64,000 nt of DNA, taken from NCBI RefSeq assembly GCF_964019385.1, contig NC_088650.1:22621840-22685839 (forward strand), read 5' to 3'. The notes below the pieces were generated by a model. That model did no database searches, was not told where the DNA came from, and worked only from the letters and a program-made list of their open reading frames with translations. This document shows, in pieces, positions 24,352 through 30,195 of this stretch. The position numbers and the translations under genes are program-made. The DNA is from Sycon ciliatum (taxonomy: Eukaryota > Porifera > Calcarea > Leucosolenida > Sycettidae). Numbering within the stretch: position 1 is the first letter of the stretch; every line of letters starts with the position of its first letter.

Positions 24352-24505
24352 AGCGTGTGCGTGTGTGCATGTGTATGTCTGGGTATTGGTCCTTGCTGCC
24401 TCCCAAGTCTTTATTATACATTTTGATTGCACTTGTGTCCACCCGACAGAGGCATTCCAGCTTGCCAAGAAGCGTATGCAGCGAGCGAGGCAAGGCCTGC
24501 TATGA
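1515..24505 (+). CDS. MKS1: Meckel syndrome type 1 protein homologue (B9 domain), 20 exons
   Basis: MKS1 is a B9-domain component of the MKS complex at the ciliary transition zone, where with B9D1, B9D2 and TMEM67-type partners it supports ciliogenesis and gates membrane proteins. I assembled 20 exons by similarity to the human protein. All junctions are GT-AG, all phases agree, and the sum is 1827 nt (608 aa plus stop; human is 559 aa). Landmarks in order are SRDPVKNL near the N-terminus, a Gln-rich linker, [45 protein letters not shown], then the B9 domain at about residues 355-528 ([35 protein letters not shown]), and [10 protein letters not shown]. The C-terminus is [15 protein letters not shown]. 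The start ATG at 1515 gives an N-terminus of the expected length. No coding lesion was seen. Orthology is inferred from collinear motifs along the whole length. Confidence 0.93.
2129..2145. repeat. poly(C) tract in MKS1 intron 1
   Basis: About 17 consecutive C residues. It is one of eleven poly-C or poly-G runs of 13 bases or more in the window. Confidence 0.9.
2576..2725. repeat. Degenerate tandem repeat, about 20-bp unit, MKS1 intron 1
   Basis: Repeated variants of TGTAGNATGGTNTNGCNNTG are seen about seven times in a row. The open frames across it on both strands are products of the repeat and are not genes. Confidence 0.7.
4602..5121. mobile_element. Foldback element (MITE) with arms of about 150 bp, MKS1 intron 4
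   Basis: The left arm, 4602-4753, is repeated as a nearly exact reverse complement at 4969-5121, leaving a 215-bp spacer. Poly-T runs border both sides. I see no transposase, so the element is non-autonomous. Part of the arm (around GAATGTCTCAGTA and CTGTCAGTTTTGTGCC) recurs in the element at 8151-8329, so the two are related. No clear target duplication was found. Confidence 0.8.
5187..5472. repeat. Two-copy tandem repeat, about 150-bp unit, MKS1 intron 4
   Basis: A block beginning ATAATGAAGAA and including TTGCAGAATCAAAA and ACTGAAATGGCACCAAATGC occurs twice in direct order with minor differences. It is followed by a poly-C run at 5488-5505. Confidence 0.8.
7233..7472. mobile_element. Small MITE with CAGGGCCGG ends, MKS1 intron 8
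   Basis: The 240-bp block starts CAGGGCCGGAGGC and ends with the near reverse complement GGCGCCGGCCCTG. The five flanking bases are TACAG on the left and TTCAG on the right, a possible 5-bp duplication with one mismatch. Internal palindromes (GGCCATGGCC, TACGGCC/GGCCGTA) are present and no transposase is seen. The hAT-like class is inferred only from the CAGGG terminus. Confidence 0.55.
7767..8019. mobile_element. Foldback MITE beside the exon 9 donor
   Basis: The left end (GAGTACATGAAAACCAGAGT, continuing to TGCAGCT) recurs inverted at the right end near 7987-8013. A second inverted pair, around TACATCAT and ATGATGTAATCACGGAA, lies further in. The element begins within a few bases of the inferred exon 9 splice donor at 7767. 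No clear target duplication was seen. Confidence 0.7.
8151..8329. mobile_element. Small foldback MITE, MKS1 intron 9
   Basis: The arm at 8151-8192 (AGAAGAAAACACGTGGAAAC, then AGTTATGAAGCAACTATCCA) is repeated inverted at 8283-8329. The interior shares sequence with the larger element at 4602-5121, which suggests one family with different deletions. Confidence 0.75.
8485..8612. repeat. Tandem repeat, 33-36 bp unit, about four copies
   Basis: Copies of AAGGATGCTCATTNTGTGCT followed by CAAATTGACAAAT repeat imperfectly in MKS1 intron 9, just before exon 10. Confidence 0.8.
9143..9317. repeat. Exact 87-bp tandem duplication, MKS1 intron 10
   Basis: A unit beginning GCATGTACTAGTGGCTGTTC occurs at 9143 and again at 9230 with essentially no differences, which implies a recent duplication just upstream of exon 11. 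Confidence 0.9.
9538..9789. repeat. 23-bp minisatellite, about 11 copies, MKS1 intron 11
   Basis: The unit TATGTTATATCCATGGTACT plus TAG is repeated almost perfectly about eleven times. Only one copy differs visibly (CTCAG for CTTAG). Degenerate relatives (TTATGTCCAAGG, CTATATCCAAGG) lie just before the array and may be its seed. Confidence 0.93.
10500..10985. repeat. Higher-order minisatellite, 18-bp and 32-bp units, MKS1 intron 12
   Basis: About three or four copies of GTTGTTATGCGTGAGTT are followed by about eleven copies of CTTGGCCTGAACTGATAGTG with a variable tail of either TTGTTGTTCTTA or TTGTTGTCATCAAGTGGTTA. Long- and short-tail units alternate, so the array has a higher-order structure. 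Confidence 0.92.
11143..11219. repeat. 13-bp minisatellite, six copies
   Basis: ACAGGTTGCTAAC is repeated six times without visible change, about 60 bp upstream of MKS1 exon 13. Confidence 0.93.
11465..12466. mobile_element. Possible 1-kb DNA transposon, MKS1 intron 13
   Basis: The ends carry an imperfect inverted repeat. The left end has GTGCCACGGCTGTT followed by CACTTAACAATATGGC. The right end, read on the other strand, has GCACCACGGCTGTT followed by CACTTATCAATATGGC. The interior has minus-strand open frames of up to 144 codons (12044-11610) that I do not recognise. No target duplication was identified, so the class is unknown. Confidence 0.5.
12840..12920. repeat. Paired poly(G) and poly(C) tracts
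   Basis: A run of about 13 G at 12840-12852 and a run of about 18 C at 12903-12920 lie 50 bp apart and could pair with each other. A 14-bp perfect hairpin (GCTCAATAGTCAAA and its complement) follows at 12981-13009. Confidence 0.8.
13300..15345 (+). CDS. Non-LTR retrotransposon reverse transcriptase, partial ORF
   Basis: This is an open frame of 681 codons without a stop. The first ATG is only an internal methionine, because the real start was lost by 5' truncation. In order it has a basic linker ([14 protein letters not shown]), then RT blocks from about residue 180: [17 protein letters not shown], then [11 protein letters not shown], then [14 protein letters not shown], then FADD near residue 406. 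A C-terminal region ends in [13 protein letters not shown]. The RT would copy its own RNA at a nicked chromosomal target. Long intact coding suggests a fairly recent insertion. It is not an MKS1 exon. Confidence 0.9.
   Translation: MVQQDFCEIDGSPTVMWTEWASRFLQVLDRHAPLAPSPRRKKKSVPWMNRQLLHLLTKRNRLHRRWFSDGTEHSHSAFKAARREATSYNRQQKETYYQSKFRAASGNTKQTWHTIKELSGKHRQSQPPQCSVDAIRNTFAEIVEDASRPVHLSFPYGPASSTDLTAFAPVSIARVRKLLERLNPAKSSGDDDISAALLRAHADVLAPSLTLIFNKSLREGIFPAQMKSARISPLFKGGDPSMPKNHRPVSLLSIASKVLERIVHEQLTRYLVQSNLFPPTQFGYRSHHSTSDALVLAVEGICEARMNKLNTGVAFVDMSKAFDKVKHQTLVQDLFELGICDTALCWLVDYLSDREQYVQVGQTRSLPYTSYSGVPQGSVLGPLLFIVYARGIAEELSPFNVGAIQFADDISIRCSRESAEAVSAHLSAAVQHLATWLKGRGLILNERKTQILPIPPSPSQALDLHVICNGQTLPVVKTAKYLGLHFDSDMSWNTMTSHVARRVAAKIGLLNPSAACLPFSCRVQFFWSFILSEFDYASAAYAPFLSSYQDKRLNSLFKRAARSVCRAAPRTHTAPLLERMNAHTLSIYTHMHILVFIWRCLNKSSSTLFASFFTRSPSLRTRGGSSKLLIIPVSPTASSAKRISHAGAILWNQLPDTARLERKRSTFKSLSLAFLLGSTVN
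15352..15428. repeat. (CT)n/(CACT)n microsatellite in LINE 3' region
   Basis: A CT run followed by ACTC repeats lies between the RT stop codon and the (CAA)n tail of the LINE, so it is probably part of that copy's 3' UTR. Confidence 0.9.
17500..18515 (-). pseudogene. Ty3-type LTR retrotransposon pol fragment, broken
   Basis: Reading leftward from 18512 are the RT-RNase H junction ([20 protein letters not shown], then [14 protein letters not shown]), then [10 protein letters not shown] and KHNYTA. The next block is [10 protein letters not shown] (near 17930). Last are [18 protein letters not shown] and [12 protein letters not shown] (near 17800-17700). These are the usual end-of-RT and RNase H motifs of Ty3/gypsy Pol. 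Frameshifts and a 349-bp insertion at 17959-18307 break the frame. No LTRs were recognised. It lies antisense in MKS1 intron 16. Confidence 0.82.
17959..18307. mobile_element. hAT-like MITE with 5-bp target duplication inside the Ty3 fragment
   Basis: The 349-bp element starts CAGTGTCTGCTCCAG and ends with its exact reverse complement. It is flanked on both sides by CAGCT (17954-17958 and 18308-18312). It is rich in ACCCGG/CCGGGT motifs near both ends. It separates KHNYTA from the following RNase H block of the host Ty3 fragment. Termini and composition match the element at 58031-59401, so I treat them as one family. Confidence 0.82.
18520..20521. other. Rest of MKS1 intron 16, no gene recognised
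   Basis: Several frames of 80-160 codons occur (for example 18777-19262 on the + strand), but I do not recognise any, and codon content is not convincing. A foldback MITE lies at 19985-20120. Transposon debris is the most likely content. Confidence 0.35.
19985..20120. mobile_element. 136-bp foldback MITE, MKS1 intron 16
   Basis: TTGTACAATGACTATGTCA at the left end is repeated exactly inverted at the right end. No transposase and no clear flanking duplication were seen. It is followed directly by TATTATGTCATG. Confidence 0.8.
21829..22070. repeat. (GT)n microsatellite before MKS1 exon 19
   Basis: About 240 bp of GT repeats with occasional C and A interruptions runs almost to the exon 19 acceptor at 22077. 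The dipeptide frames on both strands are products of the repeat. Confidence 0.95.
22257..23302. mobile_element. Possible older DNA element hosting the long foldback
   Basis: On the left is CAGGCGTGTAGCACC, and on the right, read on the other strand, CAGTGGCGTAGCAGC. These imperfect inverted ends enclose the TTAA foldback plus about 180 bp of other sequence. The class is uncertain and no target duplication was confirmed. Confidence 0.4.
22347..23207. mobile_element. Long foldback element with TTAA duplication, MKS1 intron 19
   Basis: Arms of about 390-430 bp are near-perfect inverted copies separated by a short centre at about 22741-22830. Ends read AGGGGAAGTTAAGG on both strands, flanked by TTAA at 22343-22346 and 23208-23211. 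The same peptide frame (starting [20 protein letters not shown]) is therefore open in both arms, minus strand on the left and plus strand on the right. That is an effect of the palindrome. A Kolobok- or piggyBac-type helper is inferred from TTAA. Confidence 0.88.
23398..24108 (-). pseudogene. tRNA-like (SINE head or tRNA relic), interrupted
   Basis: On the minus strand, TGGCTTAGTTGCTAGGGCA (24097-24079) fits a Pol III A box / D arm, and GGTTCGAGTC (23411-23402) fits a B box / T loop. If the 640-bp TA element and one TA are removed, the two boxes come to usual tRNA-like spacing. I could not form a clean T stem, so a tRNA-derived SINE or relic is more likely than a working tRNA gene. Confidence 0.45.
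23417..24056. mobile_element. 640-bp TA-flanked DNA element splitting a tRNA-like sequence
   Basis: The ends are GAGGGGACGGTTTC on the left and, inverted, GAGGGGACGGCTCG on the right. TA occurs immediately outside both ends (23415-23416 and 24057-24058), as in the Tc1/mariner group. Short frames of about 90 codons inside are not recognisable. It lies between the B-box-like and A-box-like halves of the tRNA-like sequence described separately. Confidence 0.7.
24215..24372. repeat. Poly(G) plus (GT)n microsatellite
   Basis: A run of about 19 G near 24231-24249 lies between GT repeats, in MKS1 intron 19 about 80 bp before the last exon. Confidence 0.93.
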
Positions 24506-24591
24506 TCTTCTGCAACGTTCACCAGCATTGTACTGGTGAAGGTAGCATTATCACCATGGTGGCCAATGCAAGTTACATGTATATCCAGCAA

Positions 24592-24716
24592 ATGTACAGA
24601 CAGTACACACACTGTGTACGTACACATGTACAGACAGTACACACACTGTGCACGTACACATGTACAGACAGTACACAGTGTGTACGTACATGTACACATG
24701 TACAGACAGTACAGGG
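24592..24716. repeat. Tandem palindromic repeat, about 43 bp, three copies
   Basis: Copies of CATGTACAGACAGTACACAC followed by ACTGTGTACGTACA lie just after the MKS1 stop codon, probably in its 3' UTR or flank. Each unit contains self-complementary TACACA/TGTGTA segments. Confidence 0.85.
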
Positions 24717-24993
24717 GACCACCGACCCTCTATGGATGATGATCGCGATGTGGTCAACTTGGACTTGTTGCGATGGTAATGTATGAGCATTCAAATGATT
24801 GCTCCTTGAACACAACATGATACTTTATGCAGTTCCGCCGGAATTCCAATGGCTGAACATGGCGTGATGACTCTCTGAACTATTTTATCCACAGGGGAGC
24901 GTGAGCTCTTTCTTTCTCTCTCTCTCAGGAATCGACAGTTTTGTGATTAGTTAGGACTAATCATTATTTTGAAATAACACTGTTGTCTACTGA

Positions 24994-25196
24994 TAGGGTC
25001 CAGCGGATTCTGCCGGCAGAAAAATTGGCAGAATTCGGTACTTTTTCTGGTAAGTTTCATGCATGTTTGGTATGTGGATAAAGAAATGGAGCAGAATTCG
25101 AGGAATTGCCCGCCATAAGGTTTGTATGGTTCTGCCAATTTTACTGCTTTTCGAGCAGAATCCGCCACCTTTTCGAGCAGAATCCGCCGGTCCCTA
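24994..25196. mobile_element. 203-bp hAT-type MITE with 8-bp duplication
   Basis: The ends are TAGGGTCCAGCGGATTCTGC and the inverted TAGGGACCGGCGGATTCTGC. Flanks are TCTACTGA (24986-24993) and TCTATTGA (25197-25204), an 8-bp duplication with one mismatch. No coding region is present. Confidence 0.8.
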
Positions 25197-25278
25197 TCTA
25201 TTGATAGGTTGCACAGACCGACCTGGTTCTACCACTAGGACCTGCCGGTAGGTCCATCATACACAGACATGCTGCATG

Positions 25279-25591
25279 CAGGGTTCTAGCCAAAGGGGGC
25301 GGAGTGGAAGGGGGCGCTGCCCCCCCCCCCCCCCCCCTGGGAAAAGTGCCCCCTACTCATTTGTCGATGTTTGTGTTTTTTTCATGCCATTCAACAAAAA
25401 TGCAGTCGATAGTCACTACTAGAGAGTTCATAAAGGCGCATTTGTGAGGGGTGAAGTCGGGGGTTCACCCTGTATGTTACATGTACATTTTGCATGGCAA
25501 GACAAATTTGAAAAAAGTGGGTTACGGGGTAACTGTTTCTCATGCCCCCCCCCCCCCCCCCTACTACAATTTTGACCTGGCTAGAACCCTG
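25279..25591. mobile_element. 313-bp MITE with CAGGGTTCTAGCCA ends
   Basis: CAGGGTTCTAGCCA at the left end matches inverted CAGGGTTCTAGCCAGG at the right end. TGCATG flanks both sides (25273-25278 and 25592-25597). Two poly-C tracts of about 17 bases, at 25321 and 25545, lie inside. hAT-like by its ends, with no coding region. Confidence 0.8.
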
Positions 25592-25599
25592 TGCATGGC

Positions 25600-26996
25600 C
25601 TGTGCTCCAACATTTTACTTATAACTTGACCCTAAACGGTTGCTAGGTGACCGATGAAGGAATTCACAAATTTTTGAGGTGATCCCACAAGGTACGGTAC
25701 TAGGAAACTCCATGGCAACAGCCCATGGTAACGGTGGAAGTGGAGTATGGAATTTTGCACTCCACTGTCATGGCAAAGCTGACTCGGAAAGACAGTCCCA
25801 CCATGCATGATCGATCTGCTTTGGTCAAAATACCGCGCACGGCAAACTTTTGGAATTACCGAAATAATATGGTTCATCAGAATCAAATCCTGTGACTTTT
25901 TCCTAATGTTGCTTCATGTTGCGTCTGCCATATACAACATGTTGCAATATGTTGAAAGAGTTTTGAAATGAAACCGTGTGCATGCTACTACTTGGGGAGA
26001 AGATCATCATGCCAAGCAAAGCTCACGAGCACTTTAGCCAAATTTGAGAAGCACAACTTTTCTATCTGCACACGAAAAGTAGTTGCATTCGTCAGTTACT
26101 ATAGTTACAGCTATGGTTGAATGTCCTGGATATCTTAATGGTAACTTAGAGAATCATCAAGCAATCGATTAGCTACATAGATTAACCATAGTTTGGGTAC
26201 TATGTGTACATCTCTCTGGCAAACAGTCTCTTACTAGGCTACCCATCAAGTCGGCTGGGGAAATCCGAGCATCACAGTGGCAGCAGAAAATATAATGTGA
26301 AACATCATTGATCAAGTCATTGCAATCTGGAGGCAGTGGCATTTATTTTACTTGCTACTTCAAGTTTTTACCATAATGATAACTGATGACTTAGATAAGC
26401 GTAAACATGAGTAGCAGTTGCTGCAAAAGTAAAGAGCCTGTATATTTTGTTTAGCGTTACTAATATCTCTTCTCATTTATCGTCAAGGAGGGAAGGCGCA
26501 GAATGTGGTCCATATTGGTTATGTATCTAGTTCCCATCCGTGAGGCTGTGCTGAGCGCAACTGCTCTACATGATAAGGATAGCAAATCCGTGTGTGTGGG
26601 TTTTGTTTGTATGTGTGTGTATCTGTGTGTGTGGGTTTGTGTGTGTGTGTGTATCTGTGTGTGTATCTGTGTGTGTGTTTGTTTGTATGTGTGTGTATGT
26701 GTGTGTATATTCTTCATATCATCTAGTAGTACATTGCAGCTGCACATGTACATACTTGTGGCGGTTGTAACACTTGTAAACGTGTCGTTACATGTTTGCT
26801 GGTGGACGATAACAAACATCATGCACAAAACACATAGTGAATCTCCAGCTATCACCAGGACACGAAGGCCCAGAGTGTTATCTCCAGCTATCACCAGGAC
26901 ACGAAGGCCCAGAGTGTTCTTGATGCAAAGGATATCGGCATGAAAGCGGCACTCTCCTAACTCTGTGTGTGTGTGTGTGGTCGTCTCTCTGGCTGA
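25600..26996. other. Intergenic stretch between MKS1 and the TSR-VWA gene
   Basis: No gene is recognisable. It contains a (GT)n microsatellite at about 26590-26710, an exact 39-bp tandem duplication at about 26845-26919 (CTCCAGCTATCACCAGGACA), and a short (GT)n at 26964-26979. Confidence 0.5.
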
Positions 26997-27826
26997 TCAG
27001 AATTCAAAGTCAGGATCGGGCTGTGGTGATTCTATCTCTTCCAGGAGATCTTCTTCTGGAACCATGGCCGTTCTCAGCTTCTTGCACACTTTCTTGACAG
27101 TTTTCATCGTGTTCATGTAGTACAGGTGGGTCTGCACCGGTGTGGAGACAATTTCCCGCAGCTGATTCTCAATGATGAGGTCGGTGACGCCGACGACAAA
27201 GATTTCCACGCCCTTGTCAGTCTTGAGGTGATCGGCGGCTTCACCTGGTGTTTCCGACTGAGCTGTGCCGTCCGTTATCAGCAGAATGACCTTGCGACTG
27301 CAGTCTCTGGAGCCCTTTGCGGTGGTGAACGCCTCGGACGCGCTTTCCAGGGCGTGAGCAATGCGCGTCATGCCGCCCGTTGAAATGCCCGTGCTGTTCC
27401 TGAACATTCGTCTGTAGCACCGCTTGGCGCGGCACGCGTTGAAGTCGATCTCCAGCGTGGCTCTGGTTGCAAAGGTGAGCAGAGCTACGCGTGTGGAGTC
27501 CTTGTCCACGCTGGGGATTCCTCTACTGATCAGGTTGGCCATGCTGTTGCGCAACAGCCGGAAGTGGCTTGTCGTCATGCTGCCTGACCTATCCAGCATG
27601 ATGAGGAAATCTACCGGACGGTGAGCTGGGTTCTCTGGGCATGTGTTAAACGGGTTGACCGCATCCCCAAAGTTGAACAAGAGTATGTTGCCTGCCTGGC
27701 GTTTTTGACGACTCGGCGCGTTTGCGGGCTGGTTGCCTGCGACTTCATGATTGCTCCAGCCAAACAGGCGATCAATGACATAGTACTGGAATGACCTGGT
27801 GATTTCATTCTTGCTCAGTTGCTCAC
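26997..27826 (-). other. Exon 2 of the TSR-VWA gene (VWA domain)
   Basis: The acceptor TTCTGTGCACAG precedes 27826. The exon is open for 276 codons and ends in TGA at 26999-26997. It holds the RQKR site and the whole VWA domain, so the metal-binding fold is encoded by one exon. Confidence 0.88.
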
Positions 27827-30150
27827 CTGTGCACAGAAAATGAAAACGAATCACAACCAACCAACACCATGTTAGACGAACGTGTCTTTTGCGACAAAAA
27901 TGCCAGTTCTGTTTGTTTTTCTTGCCTGTTTCTGCGGTGGGGCACTTTTAAAATCCGCACTGAGTCTGTGAAATCCCACCATGCCTTTCTTCCTACCAGG
28001 TACATGATTGTACAGTACATGAATGAATGCCTGTACATCATGTAGATCTACTAGTACCGGTATATAAGTGATACACGAGTGACGATGACTCGTGATACTA
28101 TGTTGTGATGGGCACTGACTGTGACCACAAACATAAATTACGTATTAAATACACTATAATGTGATTATAGTGCATGTACAAGTCGTACAGTGCATTAGCG
28201 TATGAGCCCTGAGAGCTGAGGTCGAAATAGCTACCGTTCGCTGTTCGCTGCAGCTGTCCGGACTCGAGATTGAGTGCAGAATGTATTTTCGTGTGCAATT
28301 AAAACATGTTGAGCATATGAACCAGCATACAACACGGGCGGTTGAGACAGCTCACTTGAGACAGCATACGAGTTGATGCGCAAGGTTCTTCAGAGCACTT
28401 TCACTTTGATGTTTGAGGTTCATTACTATCTGCTTGAAACTGGTCTCCCTCTGATAGAGTACGGTGTAGTTGGGTGTGTTCTCTCCAAGGTTTTAAGAGT
28501 TCTGCATGTGGGCTGCTTCACTTCATGTATTCTTTGCGAGATCTGTGACGTGCAAGTAGTCTTTCTCTTGCGAAACTGCATGGTGGGATTAGACACTATC
28601 CCTAGCTTATTCTGTTCAAGACGACGGAGCATGCGCTGTGCAAGCCGATGGACCGGGCTATATCACTTCAGACGCTGACGAAGTCAGGCAGCATGCCATC
28701 TAATTTGCTGTTTTCACAAGTATTTCAGCGCATCATCATCATCATCCTAGGTAGTACACACGCCTGTCATCCAAAGTAGCATACGGAAGTAAGTAAATGC
28801 CTGTCATCCAAAGCATTTGTTTAGTAAGGAAACCATTTCCACAGTTTCCACCGTGAGCTAAATCCATTCCTCAATAGCCTCTGGGGTTTTGCCTTTTTAT
28901 TGGCTGGCAACATTGCCAGGGGATCCTCTTGTTTGTAGAACGTTTGTACTTCACTAGAATAGTCATTGGCTGGTGTACGCTGTGTGGAGATTCTAAACCC
29001 CTGCAACACCCCAGGGGGGCATGGTCACAGTTAGCAAGCCAAGATGAAACAACTCTGAAGTGCTTCAATCGCGTTATCGCTGCTGCCAATTTTCATTCCA
29101 CAGCCGAACGCCTGGCGACACACCTGGGTAGAGAGAACTCTGCATCATCAGAATCCAGTGGCAGTGACGGACATTCATTGACACATAGGTAATAGTATGT
29201 ATGCACTGCGACCATGATCATCCGATGATAAACATTCAGCTGTACCCCTTGTCATGATGTCTCAAAGGAGTAGCTACACTGATATACATCAAGACTTAGT
29301 GTACTAGTAGCATCCTTCCTGGAGCCCCTGTGGCGGCCGTTGCACTGGGTAAGGGTTTCTCTGGATGATTGTGAAGATTCTGGACTGAAGCGTCTGGAAT
29401 TCTTGTTGAGTTCAGGGACTCTCTTCTGGTGCAGTTTCTGGATGACAACTACTTCGAAGTGCCATTTAGGACACTTTGATTGCCCAACTTTTCAAGAGCC
29501 TCCTCATTCCGTGACCATTGCGTGAACTAACCAATGTGTTCCCACACTCAACGACAGCCAGGAAAACTGTGCGCAACCCCTGGCTAGCTGTCAGTGTCCG
29601 GGACAAAGCCACTAAACACCTGTGACCTAAGAGGTTAGAGTTTTGGTAAGAAAACAACTGCTGATCAAGAAAGCATTGTTGTCGTTCATGACGGGTACAA
29701 AGATGGACATGAACACACTTCAAGTGCTTCGTTTCCAGACTAGTGCTGTGAGTACCAGCGACGGTCATTGCATGGAAAGAAGGTTCTAACACAGTCTGAA
29801 TGAACTGGTGAAAGCGGATCGTTGTCTTTGATCTTCAGCCTTGCACAGCACGGGGTAACTTTCTTTTAAAATTGATAACAAAATGCCAGTACATGTACTT
29901 GCTAGTCGTTGCTCACTGCACTGTCACTACTGATTGAAAAAAAGCATTGTGGTTCATCCTGCAACACCTACAAAAGGTGCGTAGCTAGGTCAGTCGTACC
30001 ATCAACTGACTAAGCCAAGCGCCTACATTACCCAAGTCAAGAATACAGCACTCAGTAGTCCAGACCTAAGGCCTAAGCCTAAGGCCAGCTGCTCACTGAA
30101 ATCCGGTCGCGAAGTAAGTGTACCTACATGTACATGTCATGCCCTTCATG

Positions 30151-30195
<45 letters not shown>

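Larger units (their letters stand above)
16139..24505 (+). other. MKS1: MKS1 exons 15-20
   Basis: Coding exons are 16139-16208, 16531-16638, 20522-20655, 21230-21372, 22078-22121 and 24450-24505, encoding residues 425-608. Exons 15-17 finish the B9 domain. Exon 18 carries the [10 protein letters not shown] block, exon 19 is a 44-nt Ser-rich microexon, and exon 20 ends with the conserved basic helix and a TGA stop at 24503-24505. The 3.9-kb intron between exons 16 and 17 holds a Ty3 fragment. The acceptor of exon 19 follows a (TG)n tract instead of a pyrimidine tract. Confidence 0.85.
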
